A program made the translations under genes and the position numbers. From Mikrocytos mackini (taxonomy: Eukaryota; Endomyxa; Ascetosporea; Mikrocytida; Mikrocytiidae): DNA of 30,460 nucleotides. The stretch is from NCBI GenBank assembly GCA_030180075.1, contig JASNJN010000249.1:1-30460 (forward strand), given 5' to 3'. Shown piece after piece: positions 9,105-17,328 of the stretch (position 1 is the stretch's first letter; the number at the start of each line of letters is the position of its first letter). The notes under the pieces are model-generated. The model was given only the letters and a program-made list of their open reading frames with translations. It did no database searches and was not told where the DNA came from.

Positions 9105-11411
9105 ATGTTCGAAGAAACATTAATCGCGACCCCACCTTCAGAAATAGTTTCTCCTGCGACCGATAAACTTCCATCCAATCGAAATATATATTGGAGAACA
9201 GAATTAAATTATGGGTTTACGGTTACTCCGTTCTACAAAGAAAGTCAGAATATATTTGGGTTTGAAGAGATTAGCCCCTTAAAACACGGCGTAATAAGAT
9301 GTATGAGGTGTTCGTCCTACATAAGTCCATATTGCATCACCAACAAGCTTCAGAAATCTTGGGTGTGTGCTATCTGTTATGAAATAAACAATTTCTCCCC
9401 TAACTACGAGTTCGACTTCAAAGAGTTCCCTACGTCTTCATACTACGATATATATGCCCCAGTTGAGTATATCTATAAACCACTTCAAAAGCCGTGTTTA
9501 ATATTTTTGATTGACTTATCAAACCCCAACTTATTTAATACACAATCTATAGATTTGCTAAGCCTTATAAACCAAAGAATGCATCACTTAGTAAATTCAG
9601 AAGAGAACTACAAAGAAAGGTTCAACCCTAAAATTGGGTTTGTCACTTTTACATCACAGTCTGTTCACATTTATGAATTGCAAGAAGGCGAAGTAAAAAT
9701 TACAATGTGTCCTGAAATCAACGAAAGCACCCCATTGTTGTTTGAAAATGATATCTTTTTTGATATGTATGACGAAGAATCGTTGTCGAAAATTGAAAAG
9801 ATTATTGATAGGATAAAGATGATGAGAGAGAGGTTTACAAAGCTAAAATCTAAATCGGGTTCTTATGTCGACTTGGGTAACAGTTGCACAGAATTTGCAC
9901 TCGAGATGGCGGCTTCCTTGTTATTTAGTACAGGGGGAAAGATAGTTCTTTTCCAAGGAAATATCCCAGCAACAAAAAGATACGATGAAACTTCTAGGAA
10001 ATCCCTTTCAATAACGAGGTATTTTACCGGGCCTAAAGATGCATCAAATGAAATTAAAGTCAAAACTACAATATCTGGCGCGATGAAAGAAATGGCAAGC
10101 AAATTACTTAGCTACGAGATATCTGTAGACGTACATTTGTTGCCCATTGACGACACACTTAAGAGCAGCCCGTGCACAATCGATGCATTTATCGAACTCA
10201 GCAAATATGGGGGGCATATTTACTTCTACAACTTCAATAAAATGTACACTCCTTCACAGATGAAAAATGAAATTAATCAGAATGTAGAAAAGAGCTTTAA
10301 TCAGGTGATGGTGTCCCAAGCTATGATGAAAATTCGAATGGCAGATGTGTTCCAGCTTAAAACATTGCATGGAAGCATAAACTTCAACAATCAGTACATC
10401 TCATTCCCCAATCTCGACGAGACTACCACAGTTTCAGCGGAAATTATGTTTGTTAAAAATGATGAAAGCTTCTCAGAAAAGGCCAAAGGAATGTTGGAGA
10501 GACTGGAAAGAGCCAAGGAAGTTGCGGGTTCGGTTTCAGTACTTGAAAACTATTTCTATTTCCAAGTTTCAATCTTGCATACATCAAATGAGCCAGCAAG
10601 AAAGATCAGAGTTATAAATTTCGCTGTGTCAAGATCTGACTCTTCGGCAACAATCTACAATTCAATTTGCCCCGAATCGTACATGGGTTTAATAATCAAA
10701 AGGGCGGCAGCGATATATCAAGTGAACGGAGCACAGAAAGCAAGGGATTATGTAAACACATCTTGCAAAGTATTCTTCAAAAATTATAAAAGATTAAATT
10801 CAATATACACAAAGAATTTAAGCGAAGAGAAAACAGCTGATATTATAAAGGAGATGCCTATTTATACATTGGGGATATTAAAGTCCGAAGGGTTCTCTAG
10901 AGAAGGGGAGGGAAACGTCGACAGGGAGTTGATAATAAACAACATAAAGTCTTTATCAATCACTGATCTAATGCTTTGCATGCGCCCAGAATTATCAAAT
11001 ATACAGTTGAAAGTTCCGGTTCCTGTTCTAAAGAAAGAATTGTTGAGCTCGGAGTCCATCTATGTTTTAAAGACCTATACAGATTTGTTGATAAGAGTTG
11101 GGACAAACTCGAGCGATATGTGTACCAGGATGTTCGGTGTCGGGGTTAAAGGTCTCGCGGGGTTATCAAGAGATGAAATATACAACAAAACGATGAAGAT
11201 GTCAGCCCGTGAAAATGATTCGGAAATAGACGAGTTAACAGATTTCATAAGAGAGCGATATGACGACGGTGACGTCAGATCAAGGCATATCTTTGTTGTT
11301 ATTGAAGGCACCGAAGAGGATGCAGCATTTTGCAAATACCTGTATGGAGATAGAACGGCGAATGTTATGGGAATCGACGATTTGAATTCATATCTGAACT
11401 CGGTAAACTAA
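9105..11411 (+). CDS. SEC24: Sec24-like COPII coat subunit
   Basis: This 768-residue protein is the cargo-binding half of the COPII inner coat, which pairs with Sec23 on ER-exit membranes. A zinc-ribbon lies at about 64-95 with C66, C69, C88 and C91, in the Sec23/24 context GVIRCMRCSSYISP...WVCAICYEINN. A vWA-like trunk starts at KPCLIFLIDLS (about 128). A beta-sandwich/helical region covers roughly 400-640. The C-terminal gelsolin-like part has HIFVVIEGTEEDAAF and ends SYLNSVN. The YISPYC wording and the SPLKHGVIRCMRC lead-in are closer to Sec24 than to Sec23. The long disordered N terminus of yeast and animal Sec24 is almost absent, as expected in a reduced genome. The frame is uninterrupted. 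Sec24-class assignment is probable; Sec23/24 superfamily membership is sure. Confidence 0.85.
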   Translation: MFEETLIATPPSEIVSPATDKLPSNRNIYWRTELNYGFTVTPFYKESQNIFGFEEISPLKHGVIRCMRCSSYISPYCITNKLQKSWVCAICYEINNFSPNYEFDFKEFPTSSYYDIYAPVEYIYKPLQKPCLIFLIDLSNPNLFNTQSIDLLSLINQRMHHLVNSEENYKERFNPKIGFVTFTSQSVHIYELQEGEVKITMCPEINESTPLLFENDIFFDMYDEESLSKIEKIIDRIKMMRERFTKLKSKSGSYVDLGNSCTEFALEMAASLLFSTGGKIVLFQGNIPATKRYDETSRKSLSITRYFTGPKDASNEIKVKTTISGAMKEMASKLLSYEISVDVHLLPIDDTLKSSPCTIDAFIELSKYGGHIYFYNFNKMYTPSQMKNEINQNVEKSFNQVMVSQAMMKIRMADVFQLKTLHGSINFNNQYISFPNLDETTTVSAEIMFVKNDESFSEKAKGMLERLERAKEVAGSVSVLENYFYFQVSILHTSNEPARKIRVINFAVSRSDSSATIYNSICPESYMGLIIKRAAAIYQVNGAQKARDYVNTSCKVFFKNYKRLNSIYTKNLSEEKTADIIKEMPIYTLGILKSEGFSREGEGNVDRELIINNIKSLSITDLMLCMRPELSNIQLKVPVPVLKKELLSSESIYVLKTYTDLLIRVGTNSSDMCTRMFGVGVKGLAGLSRDEIYNKTMKMSARENDSEIDELTDFIRERYDDGDVRSRHIFVVIEGTEEDAAFCKYLYGDRTANVMGIDDLNSYLNSVN

Positions 11412-11477
11412 ATAATTATAAACACGTGTTACCCAATGAATTATCTCCGTTTAAATAACCCACATCTTTAATATGTA

Positions 11478-12881
11478 ATGTCATGTGTTGTTATGTGTTC
11501 TCGAATGCCTATGGTGTCTATGGGTTGTATAAAATTTAGATTGGAATTTTTAAAACACTACTTACAAGAAGAAAACATGAGCGGACACACCGTACTACCA
11601 ACATTTTATACCAACGCACAGTCATTGTTTGAATACAACGCAGGCCACTCAAGCTCTGCAAAAATAAATTTGTTTTGTCTCGACATTCCAAAATCAACCA
11701 GGACAGACTCGCAGGTATTCTTAGTAAGAGTAATTTTTATAGCCATCTTCAAATTCATGGGTGTTGCAAATAACACCGAAAGAAAGGGTGAACTGTTCAC
11801 AGCAAGGGTACCGACGGAAAAGTTTGAGGAGTTCAACACCTATTATAGGTCACAGATTATAGGCGTAGCTGGGAAGAAAAAGTTGAGTGCCGTTGAACAT
11901 CTATTTAGCCAGCTGAAGGACGTTCAAAACAGAACACCTATATTTTCTCTCGAAAAGAGCAACAAACATGTGACAAGTTTTCGTATTTTTGCTGCAAATA
12001 AGTATGAGGATATTTCAAGGGATGAATTTGTTAATTTCAAAGACGTAGACAAACTAGAGTTAAAAGAGCAGTCAATATATGGAGAGAATGTAATCGATGT
12101 TAAAATAATCAAACAAAAACTATTTTACGGGCATTCTTTATGCATAGTGACAAACAAAAACTTAGTAGATTTTGAGTCACTGAAGGAACTCAAACGTATT
12201 GAATCTAAAAAAGAGGATGGTGTTAAACACAGTCATACATTATCAAAAGATGTTTCTAATGTATCGATTAATAAAAATAAAGAAAAGGTAAAAACAGAGG
12301 TAACAACTAAACTAGACGAAATAACAAAAAGCAATTCGATTGAAAGTAAGACTAGTAAAAATGAATCTACAATTTTAACCAAAAAACAAATTGTATCAGA
12401 GAATGAAGAATTAACCAACAAAAAAGATTCGACAACTGAATCTATTTCACAACATAAGGATGTAAAAAGTGATTCCGACCAACCATTAAAAATCGAAAAT
12501 GCGACTACAGATTCGACAACTGAATCCATTTCACAACACAACCAACCAACAAGTGATTCCAACAAATCATCAAAAACTGATAATACGGATACATATTCGA
12601 CAACTGAATCTATTTCACAACAAAAGGATGTTAATAATGATTCCAACAAATCATCAAAAACTGATAATACAACTACGGATTCAACTATTCAAGGAAGTAA
12701 TTATCAGAAGAAAGAAAACTTGTCTAAAACCTCTAATTTGTATTGGTTTATCGGAATTCCGGCTGCATTAATGCTTTTATTAATTTTACTGGCTTTCTTT
12801 GTGAAGAAAAAAGATCGCAAGGAGGAAAATAATTTGAGAGACAGCTGTGTTATTAAATTGGACAGCCTAAGTGAAATATGA
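11478..12881 (+). CDS. Repeat-bearing single-pass membrane protein, unknown function
   Basis: No family was recognised. The first 230 residues look globular, with a hydrophobic stretch VFLVRVIFIAIFKFMGV near residues 75-95. A charged, Ser/Thr/Asn/Lys-rich region follows (about 230-410) with about three units of 28-29 residues containing STTESISQ, DSNKSSKTDN and related words. A strong membrane segment covers about 419-442 (LYWFIGIPAALMLLLILLAF), stopped by KKKDRK and a short tail. No clear signal peptide is seen. Two starts are possible: 11478, only 66 bp after the Sec24 stop, or M34 at 11577, which is preceded by AAAATTT at 11531 and AATTTTTAAAA at about 11545. The low-complexity stalk next to the membrane suggests a surface or organelle-membrane protein, possibly lineage-specific. 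Confidence 0.75.
   Translation: MSCVVMCSRMPMVSMGCIKFRLEFLKHYLQEENMSGHTVLPTFYTNAQSLFEYNAGHSSSAKINLFCLDIPKSTRTDSQVFLVRVIFIAIFKFMGVANNTERKGELFTARVPTEKFEEFNTYYRSQIIGVAGKKKLSAVEHLFSQLKDVQNRTPIFSLEKSNKHVTSFRIFAANKYEDISRDEFVNFKDVDKLELKEQSIYGENVIDVKIIKQKLFYGHSLCIVTNKNLVDFESLKELKRIESKKEDGVKHSHTLSKDVSNVSINKNKEKVKTEVTTKLDEITKSNSIESKTSKNESTILTKKQIVSENEELTNKKDSTTESISQHKDVKSDSDQPLKIENATTDSTTESISQHNQPTSDSNKSSKTDNTDTYSTTESISQQKDVNNDSNKSSKTDNTTTDSTIQGSNYQKKENLSKTSNLYWFIGIPAALMLLLILLAFFVKKKDRKEENNLRDSCVIKLDSLSEI
12425..12690 (+). repeat. Tandem coding repeat, about 84-87 bp period
   Basis: The word TTCGACAACTGAATC recurs near 12427, 12511 and 12597, each followed by a beta-hydroxy-amino-acid-rich segment; the last unit is partial. 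The period is a multiple of three, so the frame is kept. The units differ by scattered substitutions, so the array is not freshly expanded. Confidence 0.75.
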
Positions 12882-13238
12882 CTGAAACTACAAGGTCTAA
12901 ATAAATGTTTATATGTTTAAAATGTATATTTAATCATTGAATGATCCGAAACAACATAGGCTAAACCGGGGGAATAGAAATCACGGATTAGTTAACCCAC
13001 GCCCAAATAAACAGAATATAGTTTGTTTTGATCATATAAACAATAGTATTGAACGGCTATTTCAAAAATATCGGCTATTTTTATTAAAATCAAATAGAAG
13101 TTTTTAAAAGGCCGTAGTTTTTATTAGGTGCTCACGGTGTTAATTTATTAGTCTGCATGCTTATTATTCCGAGAAGATTTACGGCTTTATTTGGTTTTGT
13201 GACTTTAAAATTTTGAAAACATTAAAATTCCCTTACAC
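12882..13238 (+). promoter_or_regulatory. Intergenic spacer with AAATTT-like signal upstream of the nucleotidyltransferase gene
   Basis: No gene is seen in these 357 bp. AAAATTTT at 13207-13214 lies 25 bp before the ATG at 13239. A short near-repeat (CGGCTATTT) occurs twice around 13060-13080. Confidence 0.4.
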
Positions 13239-14495
13239 ATGAATAGGAACTATAGAATAGAAACAAGACTCGAATCATTAAACTGTAAACTAGATAAACT
13301 CAAAGCCAAGCTTGAAAAACTCAACGCTCCCCAACTATTTGAAGGGAGAGCAACAAACCCCAGAAATGGAAACAGGGAGTATGTACCGAGGAGTCAAATC
13401 ACATCTCTAGATGAACAGAGGGAACATATGTTTCGAGAGAAGCACGTTCTTGAAATAGTTCATAAAATAGAAACAAACACGGATTACGCAAGGTACAATA
13501 CGACACTAACCAACTTAATGGACACTCTATATCCGTTATATAAGGGGCTTCAAATTACACCTTTTGGGTCATTCTCATACGGCCTTCTATTACCAGGTAC
13601 TTCAGATTTGGATATAGGAATACATTTTTCATTCGAGGAGCTGGAGTACACAAAATGGAACCAGCGCGACATACTGAAGATGATGTACAGACATTTCCCC
13701 AATGACGGCTACAGCAAATTGGCAGGGATTTTCCAAGCTCGTGTGCCGGTTATTAAACTGAAAGATCTCAGAACAAACGTTTATCTAGACATATCAGTTT
13801 CGGATAAGTATGCGTTTTGGAAGACAAGACTCATGAATATAGTACAGAACTTCGACCCAAGAGTACGTGAAGTCATCCTACTCGTAAGGAAATGGGCCCA
13901 AACTAGAAAGAACATCCTCGCTCCCAACAACCAGATGAACCCGTTCGGTTGGACTCTTCTTGTGATAGCATTTTTGATGGAGTTGGAGTCTCCCATTATC
14001 CCCAAAGAATTAATGCAGTTTTCTATTTTCCAAAGTGCGAGGGAATATGGCTATAATTTTGAAATGTCCAGAAATTCTAAGAGAATACGCGGGATAGACT
14101 ATCCCGCTAACAGGCTTAATCTTGGCCGCCAAAGTTCGAATAGAGTTGGAAGCTTGGAGGATTCCAACAATTACATTCGTAATTTATGCAATAATTCTAC
14201 ATCGATAGAATGCAAGATGACAACGAATGAATTACTTTTCAATTTCTTTCAAAAATACAGATACTTTAACTTCGAAAGACAGATGGTTAGTCTATTTCAT
14301 GGTGGTTTTACACATAAAAACATTATTAATATTATGGAAAGACACAAAACTAACATGGTAATTTTGGATCCGTTCTGCGAATCCGATAATGTGGGCCGAA
14401 ACGTTAATATTATAGACGTGTTTAATTTTCACAACGAAATGAAAAGATCCATGCAGCTCATGGAAGAAAATAACATAAAGAAACTTTTCGAATAA
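13239..14495 (+). CDS. Non-canonical poly(A)/poly(U) polymerase, Cid1/Trf4-type terminal nucleotidyltransferase
   Basis: This enzyme adds nucleotides to RNA 3' ends. The N-terminal 30 residues form a short heptad-like coiled coil. The DNA polymerase beta-type catalytic fold has the G-S pair in PFGSFSYGLLLPGTSDLDIGI (G110, S111) and the metal-binding D123 and D125. The third Asp is D184 in VYLDISV. REVILLVRKWAQTRKN and NPFGWTLLVIAFL follow, typical of the central domain. A PAP-associated domain is present, with NELLFNFFQKY and LDPFCESDNVGRNV (about 377-389). All catalytic residues are present and the 418-residue frame is whole. No RNA-binding domain is attached. Whether it prefers ATP or UTP cannot be read from the sequence. 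Its stop lies 23 bp from the stop of the convergent FANCL-like gene, so the 3' UTRs must overlap. Confidence 0.88.
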   Translation: MNRNYRIETRLESLNCKLDKLKAKLEKLNAPQLFEGRATNPRNGNREYVPRSQITSLDEQREHMFREKHVLEIVHKIETNTDYARYNTTLTNLMDTLYPLYKGLQITPFGSFSYGLLLPGTSDLDIGIHFSFEELEYTKWNQRDILKMMYRHFPNDGYSKLAGIFQARVPVIKLKDLRTNVYLDISVSDKYAFWKTRLMNIVQNFDPRVREVILLVRKWAQTRKNILAPNNQMNPFGWTLLVIAFLMELESPIIPKELMQFSIFQSAREYGYNFEMSRNSKRIRGIDYPANRLNLGRQSSNRVGSLEDSNNYIRNLCNNSTSIECKMTTNELLFNFFQKYRYFNFERQMVSLFHGGFTHKNIINIMERHKTNMVILDPFCESDNVGRNVNIIDVFNFHNEMKRSMQLMEENNIKKLFE

Positions 14496-14518
14496 ACAAT
14501 ATAATTATAGTAATTAAG

Positions 14519-15679
14519 TTAAAATATAATCTCTGAATTGCAATATGGACAGTCACAAACAACGCTTCCGAACAACTCTTCATTTTTTAACCCGCTTTCA
14601 GACCATTCCTTTAAGCAATCGAAGTGGTAGTGTGTATGGCATGAATTGTTGGAACATGTTACAGGTTTTCTTTTGATTGTGTCATAGCAGATGCCACAAT
14701 CGTTAGAGTTCTTTTCTGTCTCAGTATTGGTCTTGTTTTCCTGGAATAAACTAGAAATGAATCTTTTTAAAATATCTATAATGTCCGTATTAGCTTCGTG
14801 TTCTGAATGATAAAGTTCTAACAATCGTTCGGTTTCTTCCCGAACTTTCCCCTTATCCCCGAAATAAGATATTTTCAAATAGTTTTGGCATTTATCCTTC
14901 CCAATATTGTTCAGGACAGCAACCATATTGTGTTCTATTTTCACACCCAATCCGTTACGGTGTATTTCGACGCTGTTGTTGTGAATTAAGTCATCAAATA
15001 ACTCTAATAACATGAAGTGTTGTTTTAATTTACATATATTTGAATAGTATTGTTGGAGTTTGTTTTTGAATAAGTTTATTGAGTTGCTTAGAGTGTCTTC
15101 TAATTCTTCATCGGTTTTTATTTCTGTCAAAAGACCCAAATCAATGATTGTCTGTTTGTCAAAGTTTACGGGATACACTAGTTTAAAGTTACAGCGGTCT
15201 TTATTAAAAATGATATCGATTGGTAGTTTCATATCGGAGTTTATTTGCACATAGATTGTGAAGATATTTCCATCTATTTCGAATATATTGCTTTCCGTGA
15301 AGTAAAATAAATTTGTAAGCGTTTTTAAGCTGTTGTAAAATAGAAGTGGTCCGTTTGTATCTTTGAATCTTGTTGTTGGGGAATTTTGGAGAATCTTTTG
15401 GTTCAGAATCGATTGCTCTATGACTAAGACTAAGTTATCCTTTATGTCTTTTATTGAGTTACAGTATAATAGCACTAAGTTTAGATTTAAACGTGAAATA
15501 TTGTAATCTGCAAAAAAGTTCAAATCAATTTCCATCTTATGTGTGGTTTCAGAGCCTACAGTGTCTTCAACCAAGGTGAGTTTAAATGTATAGCTTCTGT
15601 TGTATACGTAGAGTATCCCGTTGTATTCTTGTGTGTCTCCGAATGATGTTGGTTTCAGACAGAAATAAATTTTATTCAT
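14519..15679 (-). CDS. FANCL-like RING-type E3 ubiquitin ligase
   Basis: This protein is predicted to be the ubiquitin ligase that, in animals and plants, monoubiquitinates FANCD2/FANCI in DNA-crosslink repair. The 386 residues from the ATG at 15679 are close to the 375 of human FANCL. (The open frame extends five codons to a TTG at 15691.) The C-terminal 60 residues (327-386) form a RING with ligands C-X2-C-X10-C-X4-C-X4-H-X2-C-X21-C-X2-C. The X21 loop and the ending CPYC match human FANCL, as do CGICY and CLKEW (human CLYEW). The N terminus has YNGILY...YTFKLTLVED, like the FANCL ELF domain (YEGF...FHLRIVLPED). The middle is beta-rich, compatible with a UBC-like DRWD region, but too diverged to align by eye. 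Family call probable; another FANCL_C/listerin-like RING protein is the alternative. The gene lies downstream of the Atg27-like gene on the same strand, 93 bp away. Confidence 0.7.
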   Translation of the reverse strand: MNKIYFCLKPTSFGDTQEYNGILYVYNRSYTFKLTLVEDTVGSETTHKMEIDLNFFADYNISRLNLNLVLLYCNSIKDIKDNLVLVIEQSILNQKILQNSPTTRFKDTNGPLLFYNSLKTLTNLFYFTESNIFEIDGNIFTIYVQINSDMKLPIDIIFNKDRCNFKLVYPVNFDKQTIIDLGLLTEIKTDEELEDTLSNSINLFKNKLQQYYSNICKLKQHFMLLELFDDLIHNNSVEIHRNGLGVKIEHNMVAVLNNIGKDKCQNYLKISYFGDKGKVREETERLLELYHSEHEANTDIIDILKRFISSLFQENKTNTETEKNSNDCGICYDTIKRKPVTCSNNSCHTHYHFDCLKEWSESGLKNEELFGSVVCDCPYCNSEIIF

Positions 15680-15772
15680 ACCAAAAATCAAAATATATAC
15701 TTCAAATCAACACGAAGCTTCTTTTTATAAAGTATAAGTTAACTGAGAACATCACACCCTACTCATATTTAA

Positions 15773-16672
15773 TTATATATTGACACCAAAGTATCCAGCA
15801 CCTTCTTCTTCGACCTCATTGTCTTCGTATACTGTAGTTATGTCTTCTCCTACACGCGCACTTCTATCCCATTTAAATAACTTTACCCAAACATCGCCGT
15901 TGGGTATGACCCCATAAAATGTCCTCCTGTTGATAACAAAGTAGTTGTATCCAGATCCAACCACACAGTAAAGTGCAAACAATATTAGCACTATGATTAT
16001 GAAAATGGTAAATTTTGAAAGCCCATCTTTCCTGTCTTTTCCTAAACTTGCCGGGTCTCTCGTTGTGGTATCTTCTCCTCCCAAATATCTTTGTGAGTGA
16101 TTTCTCATGTAATCTTCTAGTACGTTAGTTTTAAATTCGAATTGAACGAATCCTTTGGCAACTAAACACTCGATTGTTATAACCGTTGAACCGGACTTTA
16201 ATACTGTGCTTTTCTGCTTACCATTTCTTAACTCATCATTGTTTTCGAATATTATTTTGATCAAATCCCCGCTGACATTGGATTGGAATATAGAAGCATC
16301 CCATTTCGGGCCAAATTGTGATATATTTAAACGAACTACGGTGGTAAATGAGTGTGTTCTTTTCTTTTGTAAAGCTATGGTGGAGTTTATCTGTTTGGAG
16401 AATGTTCTGGTATTGTTTTTGTTCAAATCGACAACATACAACAGGTTGTTATTGCTGTCAAACAAAGTTGTATACATGGAAGATTTCAAACTCGCTTGAG
16501 ATGTTGTTAAATCGAAGTCTTGGATTATTGACCAATATGGACTTAATTGATCTTCTTTTTGTTGCAATGCACGAGCCGTGATAACTGGAAGGTCAATCAC
16601 GGTCTCAACGGGTCCTGTTAACCTTACAATACTCATAGTCGCAAGAAATAAAACACAGGCTAATTTGAACAT
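15773..16672 (-). CDS. Type I membrane protein, Atg27/mannose-6-phosphate-receptor-like
   Basis: This is a single-pass protein of the secretory or endosomal system. From the ATG at 16672 it begins with a signal peptide (FKLACVLFLATMSIV). A lumenal domain of about 200 residues follows, then a membrane segment FTIFIIIVLILFALYCVV at about 227-250, then GSGYNYFVINRRTFYGVIPNG and DVWVKL, resembling the Atg27/M6PR juxtamembrane motif (GxxYNRxxxxxxGxxxIPnxxFW). An acidic cytosolic tail ends the protein. The lumenal KQKSTVLKSGSTVITIEC resembles the last MRH strands, but most MRH cysteines are missing, so sugar binding is doubtful. Five N-X-S/T sequons are present. Longer starts at 16702 or 16744 are possible. 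The 16744 start would overlap the divergent ATPase gene (ATG 16708), which argues against it. The fold is likely; the function is inferred. Confidence 0.65.
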   Translation of the reverse strand: MFKLACVLFLATMSIVRLTGPVETVIDLPVITARALQQKEDQLSPYWSIIQDFDLTTSQASLKSSMYTTLFDSNNNLLYVVDLNKNNTRTFSKQINSTIALQKKRTHSFTTVVRLNISQFGPKWDASIFQSNVSGDLIKIIFENNDELRNGKQKSTVLKSGSTVITIECLVAKGFVQFEFKTNVLEDYMRNHSQRYLGGEDTTTRDPASLGKDRKDGLSKFTIFIIIVLILFALYCVVGSGYNYFVINRRTFYGVIPNGDVWVKLFKWDRSARVGEDITTVYEDNEVEEEGAGYFGVNI

Positions 16673-16707
16673 TTTAAAAAGTAAAAAGTAAATATTTCTC
16701 ATTTTAA
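16673..16707. promoter_or_regulatory. 35-bp divergent promoter between the Atg27-like and ATPase genes
   Basis: The start codons of two divergent genes (16672 on minus, 16708 on plus) are only 35 bp apart. The interval is almost pure A/T, with TTTAAAAAG, AAATATTT and ATTTTAAATG words. If the upstream ATG at 16702 is used instead, only 5 bp remain. Both transcripts must start within or next to this stretch, or inside the opposite gene. Confidence 0.55.
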
Positions 16708-17328
16708 ATGAATCAGGGCAATACCATTCCTTCTTCATCAACATACATAAACCACTCTACTGAGTCAAGCTACGCCAATGAGTTCGAGGAATACGATATA
16801 TCGCACAGAAGTAGTGTTCGAAAACATAAAAAGCTTCTTGCTAGAAAGAAAGAAAAGATTGTAACTGACGAAAATTGTCGCCCAACTAGGTTTGATATTG
16901 GCTCCGATGTTAACAGAGACAAGGTTCTAGACATACCAGATAATACATTAGCCCACACAACTATCGAGCATATAATGGCTCAAAATAAAAGTCTATTGGT
17001 GGTAAACCCTTCATCAAGTGGGAAAACAACCCTATTCAGTCGATTAAAGGGAGTAGCCCAGCCTCCTCACGATATTCGCTATTGGAATTACCCAAATATA
17101 AGAACAAACTGTCCTCCTATCGATAAATATGAGAATGTTTTATTCATCGATTTAGATTTCAGCAAAACCTATAAAGAGTCAAAGATTTTGAAGGGTTGTC
17201 GAGAAAGTAACTTCATAAAACAACTAACCTTTAGGTTGATTAACGAAATAGAAACGAAAATCAATTTAACAGACAAACAAACAAAACAAATAATCGCGTT
17301 CAAAGAAGACAATGACAAATATAGATAA
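16708..17328 (+). CDS. P-loop ATPase (STAND/AAA-ATPase-like), N-terminal half with Walker A
   Basis: The first 206 residues of a probable ATPase. A polar leader of about 65 residues precedes DIPDNTLAHTTIEHIMAQNK and the P-loop NPSSSGKTTLF (residues 100-110, K106, T107). The loop starts with N-P rather than G, resembling the RPRRFGKS loop of 'predicted AAA-ATPase' proteins (PF09820-like). YENVLFIDLDFSKTYK follows, as in that family. The frame ends at 17328, and the matching Walker B lies in the +1 frame from 17294 on. A one-base shift between 17294 and 17328 therefore splits the gene; no GT...AG intron is visible there. The start at 16708 is the only ATG compatible with the divergent neighbour. 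Confidence 0.65.
   Translation: MNQGNTIPSSSTYINHSTESSYANEFEEYDISHRSSVRKHKKLLARKKEKIVTDENCRPTRFDIGSDVNRDKVLDIPDNTLAHTTIEHIMAQNKSLLVVNPSSSGKTTLFSRLKGVAQPPHDIRYWNYPNIRTNCPPIDKYENVLFIDLDFSKTYKESKILKGCRESNFIKQLTFRLINEIETKINLTDKQTKQIIAFKEDNDKYR

Noticed and set aside
12233-12649. 138-codon minus-strand ORF opposite the membrane-protein repeats
   Set aside because: Mirror image of the tandem coding repeat; the plus-strand frame is longer, has a membrane segment and a sensible start.
15773-16744. CDC50/LEM3 flippase subunit for the minus-strand membrane protein
   Set aside because: CDC50 proteins have two membrane segments around a large loop. This protein has a signal peptide, one C-terminal membrane segment and an Atg27/M6PR-like juxtamembrane motif.
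17294-17328. Intron between the two ATPase frames
   Set aside because: No GT donor is present in the interval where both frames are open, so a base-level shift is more likely.
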